This document shows, piece after piece, positions 40,585 through 53,900 of a stretch of 64,000 nt of DNA. The notes below the pieces were generated by a model that was given only the letters and a program-made list of their open reading frames with translations, searched no databases and was not told the origin of the DNA. Each line of letters opens with the position of its first letter. Positions within the stretch are counted from its first letter, which is position 1. The DNA is taken from contig DAIDHB010000439.1 in assembly GCA_027452145.1 (NCBI GenBank), positions 34,128-98,127 of the forward strand. The letters are read 5' to 3'. The translations under genes were made by a program, and so were the position numbers. This DNA is from Planctomycetales bacterium (lineage in GTDB: Bacteria; Planctomycetota; Planctomycetia; Isosphaerales; Isosphaeraceae).

Positions 40585-42141
40585 ATGAAGATGACACGGA
40601 TGACGACGAAGGGGCGGTCGGGCGCGGCCGCGATCGGCCCGGCGCTGGTGCTGTTCTCGGCCCTGTTCTCCGCGGCTTCGGCCGGGGCGGCCGGCGTCGA
40701 TGGCGACGCGGCCCAGGAGGCCAGGATCCGCGACTCGGTGGTGAAGATCACCGCCACGATGCGGGTCCCCGACCTCACCAAGCCCTGGACCAAGCACAGC
40801 CCCAGCGAGGCCAGCGGGACGGGCATCGTCATCGACGGCAAGCGCATCCTGACCAACGCGCACGTCGTCACCTACGCCAGCCAGCTCTTCGTCGAGGGGA
40901 GCCAGTCGAGCGAGAAGCTCCCAGCGAAGGTCGTCGCGGTCGCCCCCGGCATCGACCTGGCCGTGCTCCGACTGGAGGACGAGTCGTTCTTCGACCGGCG
41001 GACGCCCCTGCCGCGCACCACGGCGCTGCCCGAGGTCAAGGAGACCGTGCTGGCCTACGGCTATCCCCAGGGCGGCTCGACGCTCTCGATCACCAAGGGG
41101 ATCGTCTCGCGGATCGAGTTCACGGCGTATGGCGAGGATGTCTCGGGCGTCCGTGTGCAGGTCGACGCCGCCATCAACCCGGGGAACAGCGGCGGCCCCG
41201 CGCTCATCGACGGCAAGATGATCGGCGTGATCTTCAGCAAGCTCACCCAGGCCGACAACATCGGCTACATTATCCCCAGCGAGGAAGTGGACCTGTTCCT
41301 CAAGGACGTCGCCGACGGCCATTATGACGGCAAGCCGGCCTTCCACGAGCCGCTCCAGACGCTCGAGAACGACGCCCTGCGCGCCTTCCTCCGCATCGAC
41401 CGCAAGACCCAGGGCATGGTCGTTCACTCGCCGAACCCGGCCGACCCGAACGACCCGCTGCGCCCGTTCGACCTCATCACCAAAATCGGCGACCACGAGG
41501 TCGACAACACCGGCATGGTCAAGATCAACGACCGCCTCCGACTGAACTTCCACTACTTCGTGCAGAAGACCGCCAGGGACAACAAGCTTCCGCTGACGAT
41601 CATCCGGCAGGGGAAGACGATGAAGCTCGACGTGCCGGTGAAGTCGCACTACCCGATGCTGATCGAGCCCCTGCGCGGGAGCTATCCGTCGTATTTCGTC
41701 TACGGCCCGCTGGTCTTCTCGCCCGTGTGCAGCGAGCTGGCCACCGCCTTCGGTCGGGCCTCGTCGATGCTGTCGATCATCGGCAGCCCGCTGGTGACCC
41801 GCCGTGGTGACTATCCGAAGTTCCCGGGCGAGGAGCTCGTCATGGTCATCGCCCCCATGTTCCCCCACAAGATCGGCAAGGGGTACGACAGCCCGGTCTA
41901 CAAGGTCGTCAAGGAAGTCAACGGCATCAAGGTCAAGAACATCCGCCACATGGTGGAGCTCCTCCGCGACTCGAAGGAGAAGTACACCACCATCAGCTTC
42001 GACGACCGCGCCAGCGAGACCATGGTCTTCAACCACAAGGAAGCCCTGGATGCCACCGAGGAAATCCTCTCGGACAACGGCATCCGCGAGCGGGCCTCCG
42101 AGGACCTGCTGGAGCTGTGGAAGGCGGCGAAGAAGAAGTGA
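40585..42141 (+). CDS. Deg/HtrA-type serine protease, DEG9-like
   Basis: A 518-residue exported serine protease. The signal peptide is about 1-36 (AAAIGPALVLFSALFSAASAGAAG). The trypsin-like domain has H93 in TNAHVV, D124 in GIDLAVLRL and S202 in NPGNSGGPAL. The C-terminal half holds one or two degenerate PDZ domains (GMVVHSPNPADPNDPLRPFD, LITKIGDHEVDN; VYKVVKEVNGIKVKN), arranged as in plant DEG9/DEG10-like enzymes. It would degrade damaged periplasmic proteins. The start at 40585 has GAGGAGC 15 bases upstream. Confidence 0.9.
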   Translation: MKMTRMTTKGRSGAAAIGPALVLFSALFSAASAGAAGVDGDAAQEARIRDSVVKITATMRVPDLTKPWTKHSPSEASGTGIVIDGKRILTNAHVVTYASQLFVEGSQSSEKLPAKVVAVAPGIDLAVLRLEDESFFDRRTPLPRTTALPEVKETVLAYGYPQGGSTLSITKGIVSRIEFTAYGEDVSGVRVQVDAAINPGNSGGPALIDGKMIGVIFSKLTQADNIGYIIPSEEVDLFLKDVADGHYDGKPAFHEPLQTLENDALRAFLRIDRKTQGMVVHSPNPADPNDPLRPFDLITKIGDHEVDNTGMVKINDRLRLNFHYFVQKTARDNKLPLTIIRQGKTMKLDVPVKSHYPMLIEPLRGSYPSYFVYGPLVFSPVCSELATAFGRASSMLSIIGSPLVTRRGDYPKFPGEELVMVIAPMFPHKIGKGYDSPVYKVVKEVNGIKVKNIRHMVELLRDSKEKYTTISFDDRASETMVFNHKEALDATEEILSDNGIRERASEDLLELWKAAKKK

Positions 42142-42268
42142 GCGGATTCGTGTTCGGTATTCGGTCCTCGCTTCCCGCGGTCGATTGGTCGATCGCTGGA
42201 TCAGACAGACGAGGGCAACTCCGTCCGCAGTTCTCCGCCGAACCGAACGCCACGGAATCCCCACTGAC

Positions 42269-42294
42269 ACTGACCACTGACCACTGACCACTGA
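42269..42294. repeat. ACTGACC 7-bp tandem array running into a start codon
   Basis: ACTGACC is repeated three times, then ACTGA, the last A being the first base of the ATG at 42294. The complement unit (TCAGTGG) is the repeat at 5254-5272. The array replaces any ribosome-binding site for the gene that follows. Confidence 0.75.
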
Positions 42295-43187
42295 TGAAAC
42301 TCTCCGCCTTCCCCAAGTGCTACATCGACCAGATTGCCGGTGATCGGTCCATGTCGGTCTTCGACTGGATCACGATGGCCCGATCGCTCGACGCCGACGG
42401 CCTGGAGATGTACGACGGTTTTTTCACCAGCCTCGAGCCGGGCTACCTGGACCAGGTGGGCGCGGCGCTCGCGTCGGCCGGGTTCGCGATGCCGATGCTC
42501 TGCTGCTCGCCCGATTTCACCAACCCGGACGCCGACGCGCGCAAGCGCGCCGTGGACCGCGAGGCCCAGTTGATCGCCGTCACCCGGCGGCTGGGCGGGC
42601 CGCGGGCCGTCTGCCGCGTTCTGTCGGGCCAGCGCTATCCCGACGTCGACCGGCGCCAGGGGCTGGAATGGGTCGTCGAGTGCATCAACAGCGTGCTCCC
42701 GGTTGCCCGCGAGCACGACATCGTCCTGGGGCTGGAGAACCACTACAAGGACGGCTTCTGGGCGCATCCCGAATTCGCCCAGAAGATGGACGTGTTCCTG
42801 GAACTGGTGAACGCGATCCCGGACCGCGACCATTTCGGCGTGCAGTACGATCCCTCGAACGCGATCGTCGCCGGGGACGACCCGATCGAGCTCCTGCGCG
42901 CCGTGGCCGATCGCGTGGTCAGCATGCACGCCAGCGACCGCTATCTTGCCGAGGGGACGACGCTCGACGACCTGCGCCAGGCCGACGGCACCCTGGGATA
43001 CTCGGCCAACCTGCGGCACGGCGTCACGGGCAAGGGGCTGAACGACTACGACACGATCTTCCGCATCCTGGCCGAGCACAATTACCGCGGCTGGATCAGC
43101 ATTGAGGACGGGATGAACGGCATGGACGAGATGGCCGAGTCCCTGGCGTTTTTGCGGCGGATGAGCGCGAAGTACTTCCCGGCCTGA
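42294..43187 (+). CDS. Sugar phosphate isomerase/epimerase family protein
   Basis: A 297-residue TIM-barrel of the AP-endonuclease 2 / xylose isomerase-like family. Metal-binding residues are expected in VLGLENHYKDGF (Glu), FGVQYDPSNAIV (Asp), VVSMHASDRYL (His) and WISIEDGMNG (Glu). Such enzymes isomerise or epimerise sugars or inositols. The next gene, 55 bases on, is a Gfo/Idh/MocA oxidoreductase; the two families often act together in inositol or sugar catabolism. The ATG is preceded directly by a tandem repeat and has no ribosome-binding site, but a later start is not obvious because the N-terminus MKLSAFPKCYIDQI fits the family. Confidence 0.85.
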   Translation: MKLSAFPKCYIDQIAGDRSMSVFDWITMARSLDADGLEMYDGFFTSLEPGYLDQVGAALASAGFAMPMLCCSPDFTNPDADARKRAVDREAQLIAVTRRLGGPRAVCRVLSGQRYPDVDRRQGLEWVVECINSVLPVAREHDIVLGLENHYKDGFWAHPEFAQKMDVFLELVNAIPDRDHFGVQYDPSNAIVAGDDPIELLRAVADRVVSMHASDRYLAEGTTLDDLRQADGTLGYSANLRHGVTGKGLNDYDTIFRILAEHNYRGWISIEDGMNGMDEMAESLAFLRRMSAKYFPA

Positions 43188-43242
43188 TGGGGTGCCGCGA
43201 GACCGGGCAAGCTGAGACGAGCCAAGACGAGGCGTTTGAACG

Positions 43243-44328
43243 ATGGAGCGCGTGAAGACCGCGCTGGTGGGCTGTGGCAAGGTCGGGGGAATCCACGCCC
43301 GGGCGCTGGCCTCCCTGGCCGAGTCGGAGCTGGTGGGCCACTGCGACGCCGATCCCGCGCGGGCGGCGGCGTTTGCCGAAAGGTACGGCGGCCGCGCCTA
43401 TCCCGACGTCGCCGCGATGCTGGCCGATTCGGGTGCTCAGGCCGTGGTGATCGGCACGCCGCACCCGCTGCACGCCGCGCCGGCCATTCTGGCGGCCGAG
43501 GCCGGCGTTCACGTGCTGGTCGAGAAGCCCCTGGCCGCCAGCCTGGCCGATTGCGACGCCATGCTCGCCGCGGCGAAAAGGCACTCGATCAAGCTCGGCG
43601 TGATCAGTCAGCGGCGGTGGTACGAGCCGGTGCTGCGGATGAAGGCGGCGATCGACGCCGGCAAGCTCGGCCGGCCCGTGCTCGGCACGTTCGTGATGTA
43701 TAGCTGGCGGGATCCGTCGTACTACCTGTCGGACCCCTGGCGCGGCCGGTGGGACACCGAGGGGGGTGGCGTGCTGGTCAACCAGTCGCCGCACATGCTC
43801 GACCTTCTGACCTGGCTGATGGACGACCGCGTCGCCGAGGTGGGTGGCTACTGGGCCAACCTCAATCACCCGACGGTCGAGGTCGAGGACACGGCCGTCG
43901 CCGTCCTGCGCTTTCGCAACGGCGGGCTTGGCTCGATCGTGACGAGCCTGGCGCAGAAGCCCGGCATTCATACGAAGGTGCACATCCACGGGTCGAATGG
44001 GGCGAGCGTCGGCGTCGAGACCGATCGGGGCGCGACGTTCATCGCGGGCGTCTCCGGGATCGCCGAGCCGCCGCTGAACGACCTGTGGACCATTTCCGGC
44101 GAGGAGGACCGCCTGGCCGGCTTCCAGGCCGAGGATCGGGCGACGTTCGCCGGGTGCGACGCCGTGACCGACTATCACGCGCGCCAGATCCGGGATTTCC
44201 TCCGCGCGATCCTCGACGATCGAACGCCGGCCGTGACCGGCGAGGACGGCCGGCACGTCGTCGAGCTGTTCCAGGCGATCTACCGGTCGAACCGGGAAGG
44301 GCGTTCGATCGCGTTGCCGCTGGATTGA
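43243..44328 (+). CDS. Gfo/Idh/MocA family oxidoreductase
   Basis: A 361-residue NAD(P)-dependent oxidoreductase. The Rossmann domain (about 1-125) starts with TALVGCGKVGGIHARAL and has the signature VLVEKPLAASLADCDAML, where EKP is the conserved catalytic/cofactor lysine motif. The C-terminal alpha/beta domain has GGGVLVNQSPHMLDLLTWLM, with the typical His-Asp near the substrate. No Tat signal is present, so the enzyme is cytoplasmic. It follows the isomerase gene in the same direction and is likely co-transcribed. The substrate, probably a cyclic polyol or sugar, is inferred. Confidence 0.88.
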   Translation: MERVKTALVGCGKVGGIHARALASLAESELVGHCDADPARAAAFAERYGGRAYPDVAAMLADSGAQAVVIGTPHPLHAAPAILAAEAGVHVLVEKPLAASLADCDAMLAAAKRHSIKLGVISQRRWYEPVLRMKAAIDAGKLGRPVLGTFVMYSWRDPSYYLSDPWRGRWDTEGGGVLVNQSPHMLDLLTWLMDDRVAEVGGYWANLNHPTVEVEDTAVAVLRFRNGGLGSIVTSLAQKPGIHTKVHIHGSNGASVGVETDRGATFIAGVSGIAEPPLNDLWTISGEEDRLAGFQAEDRATFAGCDAVTDYHARQIRDFLRAILDDRTPAVTGEDGRHVVELFQAIYRSNREGRSIALPLD

Positions 44329-44424
44329 GGCGGCTGGATGTGAGGAAGTTGTCTTGCGACCTGTCGGGGGATCCGCGGGAGGGCGCGCCGTGCCCTCCCG
44401 CGTGATCGCCTCTGGCCGGCCGGC

Positions 44425-44751
44425 TCAACGCGACTTGGCCGCCTGGTTGCGCTTTCGGGTCGCGGCGGCCTTCTTGGCGGAGGCGGACCGCGCCGAGGCC
44501 GGGCGAGCGGCCGATGCGGCCCCGCCCTTCTTGCCGCCGATCGCGCCGCCCTTCTTGCTGGAGACCTTCGTATCGGGCTTGCCCCGGCCGCTGCCGGACT
44601 TGTTCCCGCCGCCGGACTCCTTGTTCACCGTGGCCCACGCCCGGCGTTCGGCCTCCTTCTCCGGAACGCCGCGATCCTCGTAGCCCTCGGCGATGTGCTC
44701 GGCCTTGCGTTTCTGCTTGTCGGTATATTTGGACTTGTCACCCCTCGGCAT
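44425..44751 (-). CDS. Small basic protein, 'plasmid stabilisation protein' type
   Basis: A 108-residue protein. Residues 1-45 (MPRGDKSKYTDKQKRKAEHI through YEDRGVPEKEAERRAWATVN) match a small family often labelled plasmid stabilisation protein in alpha-proteobacteria, though no plasmid role is proven. The C-terminal half is Lys/Ala/Gly-rich with KKGGAIGGKKGGA and SAKKAAATRKRNQAAKSR, like histone H1-type tails, so nucleic acid binding is likely. The start at 44751 follows GGGGGAAACATC. It is convergent with the Gfo/Idh/MocA gene, 96 bases away. Confidence 0.75.
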   Translation of the reverse strand: MPRGDKSKYTDKQKRKAEHIAEGYEDRGVPEKEAERRAWATVNKESGGGNKSGSGRGKPDTKVSSKKGGAIGGKKGGAASAARPASARSASAKKAAATRKRNQAAKSR

Positions 44752-44905
44752 GATGTTTCCCCCACTGACGACTGGAGAATCCAGGCTCGCGATGAGCCCC
44801 TTGATGCCGAAATGGCGATGCCGCACATCGCGTGCCATGCGCGGGGGCGCGCCTCGCCGCGACGGACCGGTCGGATACCGGGACCCTTTCTGGGGCGAGC
44901 GGCCC

Positions 44906-46111
44906 TCAGTCCAGGCGTTCGATCACGCGGGAAAGGGGCAGCGCCGGCGCCTCGTTGCCCCCGGCCGCGCGCTCGACGGCCATGTAGACCGACGGGCCCA
45001 GCCCGCGCTGGCAGACCGCGTAGAGCTCGTGCCGGCACTCGAAGAAGGACTCGACAATCCGCGGGTCCCACTGCTTGCCGGAGTACTCGCGGAAGATCTG
45101 CTCGATGCGGGGCGGCGGGAGCGCGGGGCGATATCGTCGGGCCGACATCATGGCATCGCAGGAGTCGGCCACGGCGAGGATCCGCGCCATCGGGGGGATG
45201 GCCTCGCCGGCGAGCGCGTCGGGGTAGCCATTGCCGTCGAACCGCTCGTGGTGGCCGCGCACGGCGGGGCGGAGGTAGCCCAGCCGGGTGACGCTCGAGA
45301 TGATCCGCTCGCCGATGATCGGGTGCTGCCGGATGTGCTGCTCCTCGTCCTGGGTCAAGGGGCCGGGCTTGGTCAGCACCTCGTCGCGGATGCCGATCTT
45401 GCCGACGTCGTGGAGCAGACCCGCCAGGTACAGGTCGCTGGTCTCGCCCCGCGAGAGGCCCATCTCCTCGCCGAGCCGCACGGCGATCCGCGCGACCCGC
45501 TCGCTGTGGCCGCACGTGTACGGGTCCTTCGCGTCGATGGCCGTCGACAGGCACTGGACGATTCCGAACAACGTCTCCTTGAGGTTCTCGTAGACGCTGA
45601 CGTGCCGGTCGTGGCCGACCTGGAGCCGCCAGACGACCCGGATGATCCGCACGTCGGACTGCTCCAGCGGGTATCGGGGATCGAGGCTGACCGCGACGAG
45701 CCAGGACGACCGCGGCTCCGCGAGCGGCAGGATCACCGCCGAGTGCGGGGTCGGGCCCGGCGGCAGGTCCAGGGTGCCCGCCTCGCCGTCGGCCCGCCAG
45801 CATCCGCCGCGGGGGCAGCGGGCCAGCAGCGAGCGGGCCAGGCTGCGGCACCATTGCGGCGAGGGGGCCGCGGCGCCGGCCGCGGCCGCCTCGGCCATCC
45901 GCCCGGACGAGTCGGCCTGCACGAAGGCGAGCTGGGCGCTGGTCGAGCCGCAGATCGTCGCCAGCGCCGCGGAGAACCGGCGAGAGTCCCGCGGCCCATC
46001 CTCCAGGGCGCGGATGAATCGATCGAGCGCCACCCACGGAGAACTCAGGTCGAGCGAGCTGTCGGCCCCCGCCCGGTCCGGCGCGCATCCTGCGGAGTTC
46101 GCGGTCGGCAT
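44906..46111 (-). CDS. HD-GYP domain c-di-GMP phosphodiesterase
   Basis: A 401-residue protein. The N-terminal 180 residues look like a GAF-type sensor domain (AALATICGSTSAQLAFVQAD, HSAVILPLAEPRSSWLVAVS). The HD-GYP domain occupies about 195-375: CGHSERVARIAVRLGEEMGL, the metal site AGLLHDVGKIGI near residue 232 and HHERFDGNGYPDAL near 286, which keeps the GYP signature. It should cut c-di-GMP to GMP. Its ATG overlaps the stop of the diguanylate cyclase gene (TGATG at 46113-46109), so translation is coupled. Confidence 0.9.
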   Translation of the reverse strand: MPTANSAGCAPDRAGADSSLDLSSPWVALDRFIRALEDGPRDSRRFSAALATICGSTSAQLAFVQADSSGRMAEAAAAGAAAPSPQWCRSLARSLLARCPRGGCWRADGEAGTLDLPPGPTPHSAVILPLAEPRSSWLVAVSLDPRYPLEQSDVRIIRVVWRLQVGHDRHVSVYENLKETLFGIVQCLSTAIDAKDPYTCGHSERVARIAVRLGEEMGLSRGETSDLYLAGLLHDVGKIGIRDEVLTKPGPLTQDEEQHIRQHPIIGERIISSVTRLGYLRPAVRGHHERFDGNGYPDALAGEAIPPMARILAVADSCDAMMSARRYRPALPPPRIEQIFREYSGKQWDPRIVESFFECRHELYAVCQRGLGPSVYMAVERAAGGNEAPALPLSRVIERLD

Positions 46112-46905
46112 CAGCGTGATCTCCTCGGGGGCTGTGACGGCTCGGGTCGGGGTCCCGCGCTGAGGAGTCCGCGACCGTCGGCCCGGGACAGGCAAGGCCG
46201 GTAGGGGATCGGCTCCGGGGCGACGGGGCCCGGCAGCCCGTCCCCGGCGATCATGTCCAGGTGCGTGACGCGGTTGCGGCCGCCGTTCTTGGAGGCGTAG
46301 AGGGCGCGGTCGGCCCCGTTCACCAGGCTCCCGAAGTCCTCGATCCGCGGGGTCCGCGTCGCCACGCCGAAGCTCGCCGTGACCGGCCGGAGCGGCCAGG
46401 CGAACGACTCGATGGCCCGGCGCTGACGCTCGGCATGGCTCAGCGCGGCGATCGCATCGGCGTCCGGCAGCACGATCGCGAACTCCTCGCCTCCGTAGCG
46501 GGTCACCACGTCGCCGGGTCGCGACGTCATGACCAGTTGGCGGGCGATGATGCAGAGCACCTCATCGCCGGCCGGATGGCCGAAGGCGTCGTTGTACGAC
46601 TTGAAGACGTCGACGTCGACCAGGACCACCGACAGCGGCGCGCCGTGCCGGCCCGACAGGCCGAACAGCTCGCCGAGGACGGATTCGAAGCGGCGGCGGT
46701 TCCCCAGCTTCGTCAGGCCGTCGGTCGTGGCGATCGTCGTCAGCCGCCGGATCGCCCTGCGGCTCCGGGCCCTCGACCGCTCCAGCCGCGCGATCCGACG
46801 CTCGGCCGCCGCGAGCTGGTCCCGCAAGTCCTGGAGCTCGGCCAGCAGCAAAGGCTCATCCGACCGGCCCACCGTCCCAACCTCTCCGACGCGATTGGAC
46901 ACCAT
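46111..46905 (-). CDS. GGDEF diguanylate cyclase
   Basis: A 264-residue protein that makes c-di-GMP from two GTP. The N-terminal 55 residues form a coiled coil (LLLAELQDLRDQLAAAERRI) that could drive dimerisation. The GGDEF domain follows: TDGLTKLGNRRRFESVLGEL, VLVDVDVFKSYNDAFGHPAG, and the active site GGEEF at residues 138-142. Five residues before it, RPGD forms the RxxD inhibitory site, so product feedback is likely. The C-terminal 40 residues are Pro/Arg-rich and unstructured. The stop codon overlaps the start of the HD-GYP gene. Confidence 0.92.
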   Translation of the reverse strand: MVSNRVGEVGTVGRSDEPLLLAELQDLRDQLAAAERRIARLERSRARSRRAIRRLTTIATTDGLTKLGNRRRFESVLGELFGLSGRHGAPLSVVLVDVDVFKSYNDAFGHPAGDEVLCIIARQLVMTSRPGDVVTRYGGEEFAIVLPDADAIAALSHAERQRRAIESFAWPLRPVTASFGVATRTPRIEDFGSLVNGADRALYASKNGGRNRVTHLDMIAGDGLPGPVAPEPIPYRPCLSRADGRGLLSAGPRPEPSQPPRRSR

Positions 46906-47405
46906 TCAATCGGTCCTCTCCACCGACGTTCCACGCCGTCGTGGCCGTCGTCACGGTCGCCGGGGCGGCCGGGTCGGGATGCCTCCCAACACGGCCCCGC
47001 CGTCCCGGTCCCAGGAAGTGATCGCCCAATGTCGACTGTAGGTCGGATTGGCCTCGCGCGCCCGGAAAAGCATCCGAAAATACCTGGATCGAGATAATTG
47101 ATACCACGCATGAAGGCGTGGTTCGTCGTCCCCTGGCCCCGACCTGACCTGTGATGCACGGATCGGACGAGGCACCGTCTCAGGTGTGACCTAGGATAAG
47201 GATACGGGTGAACGTGGGGCGGACCGTGGCCCCTGCCGAAATCGTCGTCGATTCGCCGGAAGGCATGGTAAGTCGATGAGGAGACGGGGCCCGGCCCGTC
47301 GCAACCGGGGACGATCCGAGATTCGCGCCCGCCGGGGCGATGGCCCCGGCCGGCCGCTTGCGCAGCGTGGGTGCGGAGTGCCTGGGACCGGCGAGACGCT
47401 TTTCG
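46906..47405. other. Divergent intergenic region between the c-di-GMP pair and the kinase gene
   Basis: A 500-base region expected to hold promoters for both operons. The most AT-rich part, 47080-47110, contains a hairpin (ACCACGC at 47103-47109 with GCGTGGT at 47116-47122). I looked for a c-di-GMP riboswitch and do not recognise one. Translations of the open frames here look non-coding. Confidence 0.4.
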
Positions 47406-50950
<3,545 letters not shown>

Positions 50951-50954
<4 letters not shown>

Positions 50955-53900
50955 TGAGTCTTCCGGTGTACGCGGCGGGTCGGCGCGGACCCGGGCGCCC
51001 CTTCGTCCGGCCCCCGAGGCGGCGGCGAGCGCGCGCCGGCCGGCCGCTTGCCATCGAGATGCTGGAATCCCGGCGTTGCCCCAGCGCGTCCGCCGGCCTC
51101 CTCGCCGCCGCCGTCAGCCTGGGCGCCGACCCCAACGTCGGCCTGACCGGCCAGCTCGCGGGCAGCGCCTCGACCGACCTCTATCACGTCAGCGTCGACT
51201 CAGGAGGACTGCTGACGGCCCAGGTCCACCCCCTGGGCTTCGGCAGCCGGCTCTCGCTGCTCGACGGCCAGGGAAACCTCCTGATCGAGAGCGAGGCATC
51301 CTCGCCCCAGAACCCCGACGACCACGTCGCGCTGCACGTGATCCCCGGCGATTACTTCCTGATGGTGCAGGGGCTCTCGGGCGGCGGCACCTTCCAGTTG
51401 TCGACCAGCTTCACCGCCGCCAATCCCCTGTCGCAGCCGCTGACGTCCTACAGCGGGTCATACTCGGTCGCCGTGGCGAATCTCGTCAGGGGAAGCAACG
51501 TCCCCGACGCGGTCATCGCCGACTTTTACGACAACCAGGTTCTGGTGGACATCGGCCTCGGCGACGGCACCTTCCGGCCGCCGGTCGCGATCCCCGTCGG
51601 CCTCAATCCGGCCTTCGTCACGACCGCCGACCTCACCGGCAACGGCATCCCCGACATCATCACCGCCAACACGGGCTCGGGCGACATCTCGATCCTGCTG
51701 GGCAACGGCGACGGGACCTTCCAGGCTCCCGTCGAGATCCCGGTCGGCTTCGAGCCGTCCAGCGTGGCGGTGGGCGATTTCACCGGGGGTGGGCGGCTCG
51801 ACCTGGCCGTCGTCAACTCGCTCGCCGACAGCGTCCAGATCCTGCTGGGCAACGGCGACGGCACGTTCACACGGGGGCTCGCCATCCCGACGGGCCAGTA
51901 TCCCACGTCGGTGACGGCCGGCGACTTCACCGGCGACGGCCGGCTCGACCTGGCGGTCGCCAGCGCCGTGTCGGCCACCGTGAGCATCTTCGTGGGCAAC
52001 GGCGACGGCACCTTCGCACCGGGCCAGCAGATCGCGCTGCCGGCCGGCTCGTCGCCGACGTCGCTGGTCGCGGCCGATTTCCACGGCTGCGGCCGCCCGG
52101 ACCTGGCCGTGGCCTGCGCGGGCGACAACACGGTGCGGGTCTTCCTCAACCAGCGCGGATCGTTCGTCCCCTCGCAGGTGCTCCAGGGCTCCACGTACCC
52201 TTACACCCTGGTTGCAGCCGACTTCACGGGCAACGGCCAGCTCGACCTGGCCGCAAGCAGCTACGGGGCCGGCGACGTCTCGATCTTCCTGGGCAATGGC
52301 GACGGGACCTTCCGGGCGGCGGAGAACATCGCCGTCGGGGCCGCGACGATGGGGCTGGCCGCGGCCGACCTCACCGGCAGCGGCCGCGCCGACATCCTCG
52401 CCACCGACCTGATCACGGGCGACGTCTCGATCCTGCTGGGCAACGGCGACGGGACGTTTCAGGCGCCGTCGCAGCCCTTGGTGCCGACGGCGAACCCCAC
52501 CGTGGTCTCGGCCGACCTCACCGGCAACGGCATCCAGGACCTGATCGTGCCGGATTACAGCGCCGACAACGTGTCGATCCTGATGGGCCGCGGCGACGGC
52601 ACATTCCGCGCGCCGATCCTGGTCCCGACCGGCCTGGGGCCCTGGGGCGTCGCGGTCGGCGACTTCACCGGCAACGGCATCCTCGACCTGGCGGTCACCA
52701 ACCGCATCGAGGACTCGATCTCGATCCTGCTGGGCAACGGCGACGGCACGTTCCGGCCCGGCGAGACGATGATCACGGGGATCCAGCCGTCCTACATCAC
52801 CGCGGCCGACCTCACCGGCAACGGGCACCTCGACCTGGTGGAGTCGGATTACCTGACTCAGACGATTTCGATCTTCTACGGCCGCGGCGACGGGACGTTC
52901 GCGGGGCCAGTCATGCTGCCGGCCGGGGGCTCGCCGGGCAACCCCGTGGTCGCCGACTTCTGCGGCGGCGGCCGGCCCGACATCGCCGTCGCGGTGAACC
53001 AGAGCCTGGTCGCGCTCTTCCGGCCGGCCGGACCGGGGACCTATGGCCCGGCCCGGTATTTCCCCGCTGGCCCGGGGGCGGATTTTCTGGCGGCCGGCGA
53101 CCTGAACGGCGACGGTCGGCCCGACCTGGTCGTCGCCGACAGCGGCTCCTATCCGTCGTACGCCACGGTCCTGATCAACAACGGCGACGGGACCTTCACG
53201 CCGGGACCGCCCGTTCCCGTCGGTCCGCTTCCGTTTGCCCTCAGCCTCGCCGACCTTACCGGCAACGGCAAACTCGACATCATCGCGGGCAGCCTCGTGG
53301 CCCACGACATCACGGTGGCCATGGGCAACGGTGACGGCACGTTCGGCCCCCCGATCGCTGTACCCGTGGGGCGCCCGACCCAGTTCGCCCTGGCGGTCGC
53401 CGATTTCAACGGCGACAGCCGGCCCGACATCGCCGCGGTGATCTATCAGACCGGCACCGTCGACCTGCTGTTCAATCAGGGCGACGGCACGTTCGGCCCC
53501 GCGCAGACCATACCCACCGCGGTGACGCAGGTCGCCCTGGTCAGCGCCTCGTTCACCGACGACGGCCGGCTCGACCTCGCGGTGGCGAACCCCCTGCAAG
53601 GCACCGTGACGATCGAGTTCGGCAATGGCGACGGGACCTTCACCATCGGCCAGACGATCCAGGTGGGCGCCGATCCCTCGGGGCTGGTCGCCGCCGATTT
53701 CAACGGCGACGGCAATATTGACCTCGCCGTGGCCTGCGCCGGATCGGACGAGGTCGTGGTCCTGCTCGGCATGGGCGACGGGACGTTCGGCGACCCGATC
53801 GCCCTGCCGGTCGGCAAGTCGCCGCATGCGATCGTCGCGGGCGACTTCTTCCACGACGGCGTCACGGACATCGCCGTCGCCGACGAGGTCTCCGGCGACG

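Noticed and set aside
44425..44751. Evidence for an integrated plasmid
   Set aside because: The name 'plasmid stabilisation protein' is only a family label; no replication, partition or transfer gene is present.
46906..47405. Possible c-di-GMP riboswitch before the cyclase or kinase gene
   Set aside because: I do not see the conserved core of either c-di-GMP riboswitch class; only a simple 7-bp hairpin is present.
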